From: Diplosphaera chodatii
Lineage: Eukaryota; Chlorophyta; Trebouxiophyceae; Prasiolales; Stichococcaceae
Length of the DNA: 64,000 nucleotides
Direction: 5' to 3'
Assembly: GCA_032358165.1 (NCBI GenBank)
Contig: JAALGY010000041.1
Coordinates: 3,162,001-3,226,000 of the forward strand
Below the pieces are notes generated by a model. It was not told where the DNA came from, ran no database searches, and saw nothing but the letters and a program-made list of their open reading frames with translations. Below, one piece after another: positions 19,857 through 32,777 of the stretch. The number at the start of each line of letters is the position of its first letter. Within the stretch, counting starts at the first letter, position 1. The translations under genes were made by a program, and so were the position numbers.

Positions 19857-22800
19857 TCAGCTGTGGTGCCGCTGCGCCGCGGGCAGCAGCTTCTCGTGCC
19901 ACATCTCGAAGGCGAAGTGGGGGTGCGCCTTGTCGCCGCGCGGCCGCATCATGAACTGCAGCGGCTGGCCGTCCAGGTAGTGCGCCAGGTCGAACCTGCA
20001 AGCAGCGGCAGCAGGGTCTGTTGGTCAGTGCTCCACGTGACTCTGTGTTTGCTTCGCCGCATTGCCAACAGACCTGCAGCTTGCATCACATCGACACGTG
20101 ATGTCTGCAGCACTTGCGGTTGCAGCTTGACGACACTGCATGCGGAAAGCACCTGTACACGGACAGGTCCAGCTCGTAGCTGCCGAGGTTGACCAGGTGC
20201 TGGTAGATCCAGAACGTGTACACCTGCAGGCAGTGAACGGGTTAGCCTCATCAAGCATGAGCAGAGTAAGTGGTGCGCTGCACACCCCAGCCTGTCCGAT
20301 AGCTATGCTGTCCAACAGTGAAACTGGTGCGGTCCCACCTTGTCTGTCTCGAAGTACGTGTTCCGCCTGGTGTTCGCGTTGCTGAAGTGCGCCTTGCGCC
20401 TGTCGACCGACACCGGCTCGCCTGCGGTGACTCACGTGTCACACACTGAGCCTTCACACACCCCGCAGTACACTGGTGTATCTGGTGTGGTTCGCACATG
20501 CCGAGCCGTCCAGCGCAGAGGCGCTCGATGCACCGAGGCGCTCGATGGGCCACTGACCCGATGGCGCGCAGCACACAAGGAGGCCAGAAAGGCACGCACC
20601 GTCGGCGTCGCGCAGCTCGGGGGCGACCATGCGGGCGTCCTCCACCTCCTCGCCGCACACGTCCGGCTGCTCCCCCGGCTGGCTGACCGCAAACGCCTGC
20701 GACGCGACGTGCACACATAAAAGTCCTCACCCCACCACAGGATGCGCCGGCGCCTCGGCACGGCCAACAGTTGAGCGTCCGGTCCGGCAGCTCCTTGTCA
20801 GATCCAGTAGGCGGTCCCCAGCATGGTCACTGACTGCAACACCTGCGACATGGCGACGACGGGGACCAGCACGGAGGGCGCCGACATGGGGCCGATCTCC
20901 ACGCTGCGGTTGATCGCGCGCGCGACCTTCACCAGCACCTGCGGAGCCGGCAGAAGCGCAGGCCTGCTTGGTCGCAAGAAAGACGGGAAGCCGGCAGCAA
21001 GTGCAGGCCAGCCTGCCGCTTACAATCGTAGCCCTACCCAATGCATCAGGGCGGCTCCAACATCAGGCCGTGCAGTGGCCCCTGATGTATTGCTGGCAAG
21101 CACGCGGACCATCAAAGTGATAAGAAGGTGCAACCAGCAAGTGGAACGCTGCGTTGCTGTTGGGGAGCAACAGTGCATGCCTGGTCTACAAGCCAGCGTG
21201 CGGGCATGTTGGTTGCGCGCGAAAACTCCTGGCCCGTGATCACATCCTCCATGCAGATGCGCTGCCTGCATGGTGGCCAGGCACATGAGTGAACCAAGCT
21301 GACACAGTTGTCAACCGGTCATGCTAGCTATTGAACGCAGCTCAAGGTGAGGTCGCCACATGTGACTGTGGTGAGACCACTTGCAACCGGAGAATTACGA
21401 ATTAAGGCAGTGACGTTGAGCGCCGCCCATGAGCTGCGTCGATCGGCAGGCTCATGTGAAAGTGCCGCACGATGCCACTGCCTCAAACTTGTCAGTGGAC
21501 ATCTGCGAGATGCCGCACTTGAAGCGGCCCTGGATGGCGATGCGGCTGCGGCGGCGCTTGCCCTTCCACATGTCCGCTGGAGCTGTCGGCAGGTCCCGCA
21601 CCCAGATGGCGGCTGATCCCACAAAGTTGTCCGTCTCGAACTGGATCGGCCTGCGTGTTAGCAGCATCGCAGCAGTCTGCCTATGCAACATTGGAATGTC
21701 TGCCAAGCAAGGGTTTGCGATGGACTTATGGGTACGCAATCCCCAGCTACCATGACGAGAAAAAGGCAAACAAGGTGCTGCACCACCCGAGCAAGGGTGC
21801 TGGCAGCAGATGGACAATGACCCAGGTGTCAGGTCATCTCATCGTGCAGGAGCACCACAGATACGGGTAATTTTACAAGACCGTACAGTGTGTGACTGCG
21901 CAAGAAGTCATCTCATACACGAGAGTCACCAAATGCACTGCCAGTGATCAGCCCGTGCTGCCCGACAAGGAGCAGCAGTTCTTATGGAGGTGCACACCGA
22001 CGCTGGACAGCGGTTGGGCCCTAAACCCTATGCCCACCTGCTGGTGTTGAGCGGTATGCGCTGCGGGTCACCGCCGTCGGTGAGCCGCTGCCCCAGGCCC
22101 GGTTTCAGGCGCAGCAGCCCTGGGGCGTCAGCCCAGCCGCGGAACAGGCTGGCGTCTGGTATGTCTGCCCCATGCTGCGACCAGTCGCTCTGCAGGGCAG
22201 CATAACGAAGGGTGTCTGAACGGATCAGCGCACAGTGTCCTGTTCAACGACACCAGGGCACCATGTTGAGCATGTGAGACAGTGTCGAGCATAAACAATC
22301 CGCAAATCGTGGTGTGTACGTTAGCGCAGTATATGCTGGCAGTCCACATGTGGCCAAGCACACCACACACCTGGTCCTCTGAAATGACTGAGGGCGCCAC
22401 TGAGGAGCCCGCCGCCGTGCGCGCCTCGTCGCTGAAAAAGACATCCGTCTCCTCGCAGCCGTCGTCGCTGGCGCCGCTGGTGACGCTGCCGGAGTCGGCC
22501 GACGGCAGCGCCTCGCTGACGCCATTCTCTGCTGCTGAGATTGCTGCACACAGATTGTAGGCACACGGGATCAGGTCAGCTGCCAGGGTGCGGTGCGACT
22601 AGCAAGTAACGCAAGTGGACGCTTGCAGGGAGGATGCCGTGGGAGGTGCACTACAGCAAGTGACAAAAGCTGTTGGCAGGAGACAGGCCGCACCGCTGCT
22701 GCTGCTGGTGCGGCGGCGGGCCCTGCAGCACTCCTCCCACAGAAAGAAGGCCAGCGGCACAGCTGGCAGCAGCGCCAACGCCTACGGACAGCACACAATG

Positions 22801-25566
22801 GCAAGGCTCAGCAGCCAGTCGACATAGGACTCCCTACAGCTCAGACAGGTGGTGATGCAGCATCAGTCCTGGAAACTTAAACCATGTGACATCTGCGTGC
22901 AGCCAGGAGTTGCACACCGGCAGCCAGTAACGGGCATCAATTCGATGCGGGTGCATGCCAAGGGCAGCAGCGGCAGGATCCACGCTGCCGCTGGCGCCAG
23001 CCGATGCGAAGGCGCCGGACGAGCAGCAGTAGAGCAGCACCAGGACCAGCAGCAACAGCGTCTGCAGGGGCACAAACCACATACATCATGCTTGCAGGCG
23101 AGGAAACGCATGCCATGTTGTAACCGCCTTGTGCCACAGCGAGGCATTTTTGACTTTCCATGTCACTATCAGCACCAAAGTAACGTAGGCATGAGACAGC
23201 AAGGACACGAGCCTCACCTGCAGCAGCGCAATCACGCCGTTCGTGAAGTGCGAGTGGTCCAGGGCAGCTTCGGCCTGCAGAGCCGCACACATGGTATCGC
23301 AGGTCATTCTGAGATCGTGAACAGTACACAGCCACGCCTGAAGCAGCTGCTGTGTACGCGACATCGCATGGTGATTTGCATGCTGACTGTGCCGCGCTGC
23401 AGCCTCAACGGCTCCAGTTGGTTATGGAGTCACACGGTGCACTGTACAACATCGAAGCTAGCACTAGCTTCCATCCTATGACGAGGGTAAGTCAAAATGT
23501 GCTGCCTATTGCTCGGATAAAGGTCAAGTTGTTGACCCTGCACATGGCCATCTGCTCACCTCACTGCACGTGCAATCGCAGCTGCAGGAGTGACACTGCG
23601 CTCAGCAGGGCGCTGCTGGCAACACGTCAATTATTTGTGACTGCGTTGAATATCCGGGGTGCACCAGTGTCAACAGCTGTGTGCCGAAGGCCTGTCTTGT
23701 GGGACGGCAGCGATGCAGCCACCCTGGAGCAGAAGCTCTGGACCTAGCTCGTCGGAAGCTGGTTCAGCCAGAACCGCATTAGCTTCTGATCGAAAGGGGC
23801 CAAGTTTCGCAGGGTGCCTACCGCAAGCAAGCGGCCGGCAAGACGTCGCTGGCTCCGCCGCGTCCGCATCTGGCCCTCGTGCAGCAGCGCGTCTGTTGCC
23901 CGCAGCATCTGCACAGCACAAAACTCGGCCCGGAATAAGGCTGCTGCTTGCGGGTAAGCTCTTGGCCAGCAAGCGGCACACGGCATGCCGTGGCATTGCA
24001 GACAGCAATGACGGAGGCCAGCTGCCGGGCCCTGGTCTAGTCCCACTTGGCAAGTTTCACAGCTGCAACCGGAGACCGCTCAGCAGCCAGAGCCGCCAGC
24101 GAGTCGACATGCCGGCGCAAATGTATGGGCCACCGTGCGCAAGCCAGCCCTGTGCCCACCTGCGCCTCTGCGGCCAGGTGGGCTGCGCGCCGCTGCAGCC
24201 GCGACACTTCCTCCCCCAGCGTCCAGCCGGTGGAGTTGGTCCCCCGCAGCTTGACGTTCCTGCAGTGGGATAAAGCAGGAGCTTACAGCCAACCCTGGTT
24301 CACTGACATGGCATGCCCTGCATGTGTTTGCATGACACACCCATCATGCTGCAGCCTCACGTGTGCGCAGCTGCTGAGCTGAACAGTCGTGTCACTGAAG
24401 CAGGCATGCAGCTGCGGATGGTTCATGCTATATCAAGAGGAGAGGCAATGCCGCACCAGCCTTTCTCAGAGGCATCGTCATCATCCGAGCCATCCCCGCC
24501 CACATCGTGGAACCGGTACAGGTGGCTGCGGTTCTCGAAGGGGTGCTTGTACAGCTGCAGCAGCAGTCAGAGGCATCAAATTTTGGATTCAGCATCTCTG
24601 GCTGTTCCCAATCAAGATCAGGCGTATATGACATGGAGGTCACCCCACCACGTTCCCTGCCCAGCCCAAATACCGACTGCCTGTCAAGCCCTGACATCGT
24701 ACACCCTACATGTAGGTGTGCATGCCAAACGACTGCGGCAATTCAGCGATGGCACGATGCTGAACACTGGCGGTCGTGGATGTGTTCAGTCGGGCTTACG
24801 ACATGGTGCAGCAGCCCGCGGTGCATCAGCGCGTTGCCGATGTCCACCGCCTGGGCCTCGTCCTGTGCGACAGCCGCCGTGCGCACCAGCCACGCCACCG
24901 CCTGGCGACCTGTCATACACGCGCCGAGTGTGGACCAGCCACCCTGACGAGCCACACCGCCCTCGCCATGCAGTAGACTGGTCTCTGCATCCTTGGCAGA
25001 GTTGCAGGGCGGTGCCCCTGTCCTGCTGATCTTACAGTAGGTGGCATGCGCATGGCCCCACCATGCACCCACCAACCCACCTGTGAAGCAGCTGCGATAC
25101 TTCTTGAAGTGGCGCGTGCGGTCTTTGACCACAATGCCATCCGCCATACGCTCTGCCAAGTCCGCCAGATCCTGCGGAGTGTGCATAACAATCATTGACA
25201 AACCGGCCATCAAATGCATCTGCCGAGTTCGTTGTTTCGAAAGGCCTTGGCAAAGCTGCTTCCTCTCAAGCAGCACAAGAATCAGGGTCCACGCTGCCCT
25301 ACCTGATCGGGCCAGTCGCAGCATGGTACAGCAGGGGGTCCTATCTGCGCCACGTCACCCGCCGGTGCTGACCTGACACTGACGCTGTCTACACTAGGAG
25401 GCACTGCCGCAGCGGGCTCGGTGGCCGAGGATCTCTCAATTGCCTGGCTGCTGACGCTGGCCGCATCGTGCGCTGACTCACCCGACGCGGGTGCGGACAG
25501 CCTCTCAAGCTTGTTTTGAATGCCGTTGAGCAGCTGCTTGCCGCTGATGCTGCTGATGCTGGGCAT
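19857..25566 (-). CDS. DEP-domain protein with membrane segment and DUF1769-like C-terminal region
   Basis: Multi-exon gene read right to left. The N terminus (25566, MPSISSISGKQLLNGIQNKL) is followed by a Ser/Ala-rich stretch. A DEP domain follows: LAERMADGIVVKDRTRHFKK (25175-25110), VAWLVRTAAVAQDEAQAVDI (about 24900-24840) and YKHPFENRSHLYRFHDVGGD (24550-24490). A helical segment (LGEEVSRLQRRAAHLAAEAQ, about 24220-24165) is probably coiled coil. TLLLLVLVLLYC near 23060 is a strong membrane helix. The C-terminal part, GKRRRSRIAIQGRFK (21560), EIGPMSAPSVLVPVVAMS (20890), TFWIYQHLVNLGSYELDL (20215-20165) and FDLAHYLDGQPLQFMMRP (19995-19942), matches my memory of the DUF1769 family, which has no known biochemical function. 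DEP domains usually recruit proteins to membranes, so a membrane-associated signalling or lipid-related role is inferred. Exon borders in 22.0-24.2 kb are not resolved. Confidence 0.6.
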
Positions 25567-26849
25567 CACGGCTGATCTCAAGCCGCAGGCTGTTTGCCTG
25601 ACTCCTTGTAAAGCAATGATCTCAGCCCACACCCACGGGTGCCGCTGTCAGGCCATGTTACTGGCAACACAGGAGGAAAGGAGGATCGTCGTCTGTGTAT
25701 GAGGCAGTATAAGAGCGCAATGGTGCCAACTAGGCTGCATGCCATGGAACAATTCGCAGACGCAGCATGATGCATGCCATTGCACCAGGCAAGGACATAT
25801 GCCGCACCCGCACCTACTGTTTGTGCCGTGCACACCCGCTGGTAGGTTGTCACAGGCAGGGCTGGCGTCACGCTCTGACACCCGCGGTAAACATCTACAG
25901 CCCTTTGCCAGCCATGCTGCAAGCGAGAGCAGCGGGGCGTCTTCGCCTGTCTGCACCAATCCTATAGTCTTGCAGGTATCAGACAGCCAAGCAAATGCAA
26001 GCTGCGACACGAGTCTGTCTGTGCGTTATCTTGGCAAGTGTGTTTCAACCTAGGTGTATACAACGTAGCGACGCGCATGTGTAAGCCAGCTGTCAAACAC
26101 TCGGCTTCACCAAATGCTCCGCAGATGCCAAAGGAGCACGATGGCACGTGCAGAACGCCCTGTAGCAATCCGCCAACATGGTCGCCCTGTAGTCAACTGA
26201 CATTACGCCGTACAGCAGACCGCATTACGCCGTAGCCTTACGTGTGACGATCTTCGGCTTATGCAAGGTGCAGAGAGGATGCAAACAGCGCACGTCGCGC
26301 GTAAATTATCATTCTGTAACTTGCACACAGCACTCAGAGATAACCTGCGAGCGTCTCACCGCCGGAGATACCCGCAGGTGAGATCGCCGTGTATGCCCTG
26401 CTGTTTGCAGTGCATGTGTTGGGGGCATACTTTGTATATAGGCCTTGCACGCAGCTTGACTTGTGACCGAGAGCCGCATCATCGCAGCTCATCGGGCACA
26501 TGGATAAAACATGTCGTCACTGTTGCACGTTTCATGGGTGTTGAATTGAACATGGCGCCTGTTGCTTGTGCTCCTTGCAATGGTGATGTCTGTTGACACA
26601 GGGAACAGAGACGCTGGATCCCCGCAGACGCAGCACAGCTGCTGCCACAACATTTCAGTGCACCCCGTTCAGCTTGTTGCTGGTTGGCCTCGCCATTTTA
26701 GGTATGGCGCCACCCTGGTGTATCACACTGCAGGCCCATGCCTAGAGGTTCTTATTGACACCAGACCCGCATCGCAGAATCCTCGTCTGTATATTGCTGC
26801 GTGGGTCCGTCTCAGGGGGTTGGATGATGCCACTGTAGGCGTGAGTTGC
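25567..26849. promoter_or_regulatory. Divergent intergenic region between the DEP/DUF1769 gene and pirin
   Basis: About 1.3 kb with no convincing coding exon. It contains an imperfectly spaced direct duplication, CATTACGCCGTA at 26201 and again at 26223. The frame open upstream of pirin (from 26562) lacks a targeting-like or conserved N terminus and is read here as 5' UTR. Confidence 0.4.
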
Positions 26850-27878
26850 ATGCTCCTGGCCGCGCTGCCCATCCGCTCGGCCCCTGCTGCGCGCCTCGCC
26901 ACCCGGACTGCCCGCAGCCTGAGCGCCTCGCCGCTGCGCACGCCGCTGTCTGACAGGCAGCAGCCGTACCGCCTACGCACAGTCGCGACCGCGGTGGGCT
27001 CCGACACCGCCACGATGCCGGGCATCCGCACCGTCAAGCAGGTGGTGCAGGGACAGAAGCAGATGGAGGGGGCGGGCGTGCGCATTTGCCGCACCATCGG
27101 CACCGGCGCGCTGCGCAACCTGGACCCCTTCCTTATGCTGGACGAGCTGAAGCTGCCGACCAGCGAGGCGACCTCTGGCTTCCCAGACCACCCGCACCGC
27201 GGCTTTGAGACCTGCTCCATCATGCTCAAGGGCAAGATGGAGCACCGCGACCACATCGGCAACCATGGCGTCATTGGGCCAGGCGGTGTGCAGTGGATGA
27301 CGGCGGGCCGCGGCATAGTGCACTCTGAGATGCCCATGACGACTGGCGGTGATGACTTGCACGGCTTCCAGCTGTGGATCAACCTGCCCAAGGCGCACAA
27401 GATGGTCAAGCCAAGGTACCAAGACTACCAGGCGGACGATATTCCGATCGTGGAGAAGGATGGCGTGAGGGTCCGGGTCATGGCGGGCACAGCCTACGGA
27501 GCCGAGGGCCCTGTCAAGATGCGGAACCCGGGCATGCTGCTGGACGTCCATGTGTCGGAGGGCGCCACCTTCTCCACCCCGGTGGCGCAGGAGTTCAATG
27601 GCTTCTGCTATGTGTATGAGGGCAGCGGCAAGATTGGCGGCGCCAAGGCACGCATCGAGCAGAACCTGGTCATGGGTGAAGGTGACAAGGTGGTCGCAGA
27701 GGGCGGCTCGGGCGGCCTGAAGTTCCTGCTGGTGGCAGGTCGCCCGATTGGGGAGCCCATCGTCCAGTATGGGCCCTTCGTAATGAACACGGAGAGTGAG
27801 ATTCAGCAGGCCTTCCGTGACTACCAGACCGGCAAGCTTCAAAACCCCGGGGACGATGTGTGGGCTGCTGGCGACTAA
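26850..27878 (+). CDS. PRN: Pirin family cupin protein
   Basis: Single-exon gene of 342 residues from the Met at 26850, or 287 from the Met at 27015, the typical pirin length. The N-terminal cupin carries the metal-site region: FPDHPHRGFETCSIMLKGKM (two His), then HIGNHGVIGPGGVQWMTAGR and GIVHSEMP (the later His and Glu ligands). GFQLWINLPKAHKMVKPRYQ and VRVRVMAGTAYGAEGPV follow, and the C-terminal cupin ends FRDYQTGKLQNPGDDVW. Pirins are iron-binding proteins with transcription-cofactor or quercetinase-like activity in various lineages. The extra 55 N-terminal residues are Arg/Ala/Ser-rich and look like an organelle targeting peptide, so plastid or mitochondrial location is inferred. Confidence 0.93.
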   Translation: MLLAALPIRSAPAARLATRTARSLSASPLRTPLSDRQQPYRLRTVATAVGSDTATMPGIRTVKQVVQGQKQMEGAGVRICRTIGTGALRNLDPFLMLDELKLPTSEATSGFPDHPHRGFETCSIMLKGKMEHRDHIGNHGVIGPGGVQWMTAGRGIVHSEMPMTTGGDDLHGFQLWINLPKAHKMVKPRYQDYQADDIPIVEKDGVRVRVMAGTAYGAEGPVKMRNPGMLLDVHVSEGATFSTPVAQEFNGFCYVYEGSGKIGGAKARIEQNLVMGEGDKVVAEGGSGGLKFLLVAGRPIGEPIVQYGPFVMNTESEIQQAFRDYQTGKLQNPGDDVWAAGD

Positions 27879-28626
27879 GCACACGGGCATGCCGGATTGG
27901 AGAAGTATGTACACTGTGCTTTTGCAGCTTCTGATAACAAACGGTTGTTCAGGATCGGGATCCAGGGAATGAGATGATCTCGGTGTACCGGATGTGCCTT
28001 GTAAAGGTCGTACGCTGTTCTCCATTTATAACAGTCCAGTTGCCTGGCATCAACCGTGCCGAACACACAGAAGTCTCGTCTGCAGAGCTCATGTCATGTG
28101 CTACACTCTATCGGCACGCCCTGGATCAATGCGCGGCATTGTATTTGCCCTCATTGCCCTGTCCAACCCTGGCTGTGTGGGATCGTCAAGTGTCGTCAAC
28201 CATCCCTCCGATTGGTATGGACCCTTTGGCGACTGAAAGGGCGCGACGATCGGCGGGCACCACGGGTCACAAACGGGCCACAAATCCAGGGTTCAGAAGG
28301 TCTGAACACTGGGCCCTTCAGGCGCGACCTTTGCGTGCCGCGCCGTGAGCGGACCCTACCCGCACGACGTCCCCCCGCGAACGACACACGGAACACCACA
28401 CTTGCTCGTGCACAAGACCACCTTCACCTGCCGCTGCCCTTGCAAGTGTCAGCTTCACTGCCTGAGGGTTGCACCAACAGGTGCACAGAAGCAAGCACTG
28501 GTGAAGTGCAGCGCAGCGCGATCGGCCGGCACCAGCAGCAACAGCTGCACATCCAGAGCTGCAGCAAACGCGCAGCACCCGGTTGCCATCGCCTCTGAGT
28601 GGCAGTCGGATCGGCAGCTGCACACC
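27879..28626. promoter_or_regulatory. Pirin 3' region and NRT2 upstream region
   Basis: No coding exon was recognised. TGTAA occurs near 28000, about 120 bases after the pirin stop, and could be its polyadenylation signal. The rest should contain the NRT2 promoter. I could not identify nitrate-response elements. Confidence 0.4.
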
Positions 28627-31600
28627 ATGTCTAGCCAAAACAACGTCAAGGAGGGCTATGAACCAGGGGAGATCCGCGAGCGGCCGCTGCCCAAGTTCCA
28701 CATGGCAGTGGACAGCGAGTACAAGGTGTGCATGCACATTTGTAGGACGCAAAGGCTTGCATTGCACAGCATGCGTGTCGGCCAACCCAGCATGCAACTT
28801 GAGGCGACGCTGGAACCCTACCCCGTGCTGCGCAAGCCGATCGGCATGACCGATCGCCATCGATCGTGTAGCACTGAGTGCACCTGAACAGCAACGGCGA
28901 CAAGGCGCTGCGTGGGAACCCCTAGTGGTTGATGGGGAGGTGTTCTTCTGTGCAGGGCAAGCAGCTCAAGCTCTACAGCGTCATGCCCCCGCACATGCTT
29001 TCGTTCTGGGTGAATGTAGCGGCGTTCTTTACCAGGTACGCGCAGGTTGCTCTGGACATCGGATCGCTGTGTGCTCACAAATAGGTTCCGAAATGACGTC
29101 TCAGCCCTGATGACTTTTCATGCTGCGCAGCTTCCTGTCAACCTTTGCCGCCGCGCCGCTGATCTCAAGTAAGATCTGACTCCTCTCATGCGTGGTTGTC
29201 TGCTCCGATGTGCCTGATGAATGGCAATGCCCCATGTGATGGCCGGCGATCGCCGGACTTTGTGTCCACCACTTCGCCGCCAAACCATCGCGATTGCTTG
29301 CACGTAGCAGCTGATAGCTTTGTAGGCGTGATTGGTTTACCGCGCTGCCATGTTGCCCGCTGCACGCCAGTTGTTCAACTGCTAGGTGTTGTCAGGCTGC
29401 TCACCTGCGTCACGTGCACCGCGTCTGTATCGTGCTCCCTCCCGACGCGTCGGACACTCCCAGCCGGCCTGCAAACCGCCGATGGTTGTACAGGTCGTTG
29501 CTTCGTCATGTCGCGGCCGGCATGCTTGCGCGCGTGGCACTCTATAGAGCTTTCACTGAGATGCGAAGGGCCATGCTGATGAGTTTGTCATCCACCTGCG
29601 CTTGCAGTCATTCGGCAGGACATCAACCTCACCAGGACAGAGGCCAGCGGCGCCGCCATCGCGTCGATCACGGGTGCGACGGCGTCCAAGCCGATGCATG
29701 CATGCAGTGGGAGCACCAAGCAACCACTGCAACTGCACATGACTATATATCCGGAGCTACGATATTTCCGTCGATGGTGATTGCATGCGTGCTGACTGGT
29801 GCTGCTGGTTCCTCAGGCACATGCTTCTCCCGTATCGCCATGGGCTCCTTCTGCGATGCCTTCGGACCGCGCATGGGCCACATCATGATCCTGAGCCTGA
29901 CGTCTGCACCAGGTGTGTGCCACACATTAGCACGCAGATGAATCAGCATGGCATCATTAGGCCACGTCCTGTGCGTGCCAGTGGCATGGCACATAGCCTG
30001 CTTGGCCACATGCGGATGCTGCAGGTTGCAAGTGTTGAGCGCTTGACTCGTGGCTGTGGACACGCAGTGTTCCTGATGTCGATGGTCACCAACTCCACGG
30101 GCTTCATCATCGTGCGCTGCTGCATCGGCTTCAGCTTGGCGTGCTTTGTGTGCTGCCAGTTCTGGTGCGCGCCTCCTGGGCATCTTGCCACTATGCACGC
30201 ATGCTATTGAGTCACATGCAGGCAAGTCATGCAAAGCGATCCACTCTGCATCTGCCATCTGTGCTGTGACTGACGCGTACATCTGGGCGTGCAGGAGCTC
30301 CATCATGTTCTCTCCCAACATCGTCGGCACTGCCAACGCCTTCGCAGGCGGCTGGGGCAACATGGGTGCGATATGTTGATCCTGCAACTCCCTGCCACCG
30401 GCTGGTCATTGTTATCTAGACTGATCCGCCGATGCAACAGAGCACGTGGCCACACTGACAATGCTAATGAACCTTACTGATGCAAGCATGGGTGAACTGT
30501 ATCTACCCCTAGTGTCCATTCCTGATGGGGATTGCTGCGCGACAGGTGGCGGCGCCACACAGATCATCATGCCCTACCTCACCACAGCCATCGCCCACAA
30601 CGTGCCCGAATTCGAGGCGTGGCGCTGGGCGTTCTTCGTGCCAGGCGCCTGCCACGTCATCATCGCCTTCCTGGTCATGGTGGCTGCCACGGTGCGGGCC
30701 CCCTGCTGGAAAAAGCGTGTAGCAGGGTTTGTCAGATGTTTGCCGGCACAAAGCGTCACAGCACAGCAGCAGCTGCGTCAGTCAAATCGTCATTTGCCCA
30801 TGAGTCTTCATCCGCTGAGCAGTTGTTAATATGCAACAGGATCTGCCGGACGGCAACTACATCGACCTCAAAAAGCAGGGCGTGAAGGAGAAGGCCAACA
30901 CATTGCGCGAGATGAAGGTCGCCTTCAGGTGCAGCAACTGTCTTTCATCGTGCTGTTCTACTGATGAGCTGTGCATCTAACCAAATGAACTCGACCACTG
31001 TGCCACACATGATGCCGCGTATCGACATGTGCTGACAACTGAAGCCTCTTCTGCTGCAGCAACTACCGCACATGGATCTGCATGGCATTCTACGGCTTCT
31101 CGTTCGGCGTCGAGCTGACGGTCGACAACAACCTGGCGCCCTACATCCAAAGCCAGTTCAACAAGAGCCTGGTTGCAGCCGGCAACTTTGCCGCCATCTT
31201 TGGCCTCCTCAACTTCTTCTCACGCCCTGGCGGTGAGGGCCTGCATTTGCACGGTATCCGGTTGGTGCACTGTAATGAGCTGCTTTGCACCTAAAGCACA
31301 CCTGCAGATGCACGCGGTGCATGGCCCGGCTGCTGTATCAACAGCTTTGTCCATGCCGCGTGCACTCATGGTGTGTATTGCCAGCCTCGCAACGAGCTTG
31401 ATTGTCCCATTGGAACCCTACTGCAGCAAGGTGCACAGGCTGTGACCCAATTTCCTGAGTTGGCCACACAGGTGGCATGGTGTCGGATCTCTTCGCCAAG
31501 CACTTTGGCATGCGCGGCCGCATCTGGTGGCTGTGGATCTGCATGTCGATCGGCGCCACCTTCTGCATCGTGTTGGGCAAGTCGGAGAACTCCTTTGGGC

Positions 31601-32777
31601 AGACCATGGCCATCGTGGTCGTCTTCTCCATCTTCATCCAGGTGGGTTTGCTCATGCTCATCAGAGCATGGCCTTGCACTTGCTCACAGCTGCCCGACCC
31701 ACACGCTGTGCACATCCTGGTGGTGTCACACGCCAGCCGCAGCTGCTTATGAAATTCTCCATAGCGTGAACCCGGCTGTCAACTCACAAGCTCTCATGAG
31801 AGGTGGTGATCTGCTGCAGGGCACCTGCGGCGCGGTGTACGGCATCGTGCCCTTCATCTCCCGCCGCTCGCTGGGCCTCATCTGCGGCGCCGTCGGCGCC
31901 GGCGGCAACCTGGGCGGCGCCATCACCCAGGTGCTACAGGGGTGCTTCACATGTCTGTTACCGGTGCAGGTTTGTTGTGGACGTCGACAATTGCACGCAG
32001 CACGTGGAACACGAGTTCATGAAACGTGTCTGCGCTTGACCCACATCTTCGTATGGGTCCTGGGTCATCCATGCCGAGGTGACACTTCTTCCTGACACGT
32101 CCTGCTGTGCCTGTCCCTGAACAGGCGGCGTTCTTCACCGCGGGCTCCATCAAGCCGTACCACTCGTACCTGTGGATGGGCGTCATGTCGCTGCTGATGG
32201 CGCAGCTGGCGTGGCTGCTGTACTTCCCCATGTGGGGCGGCATGGTGTGCCCCGCCAAGTCCAACGTCACTGAGGAGGTACAGCGTTTCACAGTCACCTC
32301 TGTCCCTTAACGGGACACTTCCCACGAACATGGCAATGACTGACACCTGTGCCTGCTGACAAGTTCAGCAAGTGTGTCAATGTCATACCACAGTTGGGTT
32401 GCAAGGCTGCGGTTTGGAGGTGATGCTGATTGCAGCCCTTCCTTCTGTGCAGGATTACTACTATGCCGACTGGGATGCTGAAGAGCGGGAGCAGGGCAAG
32501 CACATGCAGGTGTGCGCATAGTGAACTTCCTGTATCACATTGTTTGCCGCTACTTTCACGCATTGGGTGCTGCTCTCGTTCCATGTATTGGGCACACTGC
32601 AGCAATAGTGTTTGTAGCACAGTGTTTGTGCAGACCACCGACTGCGGAGCGATCCTGAGCGCCGGCATGGCTGCTCTGCAGGTCATGAAATTCTGCAACG
32701 AGTCGAAGAGCCAGCGCGGCATGAAGCGCATCCAGATGGAGGCCAAGACCACCGGCGTCGGCAATGGCGCAGTGTAA
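28627..32777 (+). CDS. NRT2: High-affinity nitrate/nitrite transporter, NRT2 (NNP family, MFS)
   Basis: Fifteen exons: 28627-28725, 28956-29035, 29131-29168, 29608-29673, 29817-29912, 30068-30164, 30295-30365, 30546-30691, 30840-30928, 31060-31232, 31472-31641, 31820-31930, 32125-32277, 32453-32509 and 32682-32777. All phases agree and give 513 residues, the normal size for a 12-helix NRT2. Diagnostic blocks are [29 protein letters not shown] (the NNP/MFS loop), [40 protein letters not shown] (nitrate signature), [25 protein letters not shown] and [15 protein letters not shown]. The protein should import nitrate with protons at the plasma membrane; many algal and plant NRT2 proteins need the partner NAR2. 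No nitrate reductase, NAR2 or other assimilation gene lies in this window, unlike the clustered arrangement in some algae. Confidence 0.95.

Noticed and set aside
20251..20730. Minus-strand 159-codon Arg-rich frame inside the DUF1769 region
   Set aside because: It runs across an intron in the wrong phase. The adjacent phase gives the conserved NTRRNTYFETDK and TFWIYQHLVNLG blocks.
26562..26849. N-terminal extension of pirin by 96 residues
   Set aside because: The frame is open, but the residues show no targeting signal or conservation, and the Met at 26850 starts a good organelle-targeting peptide.
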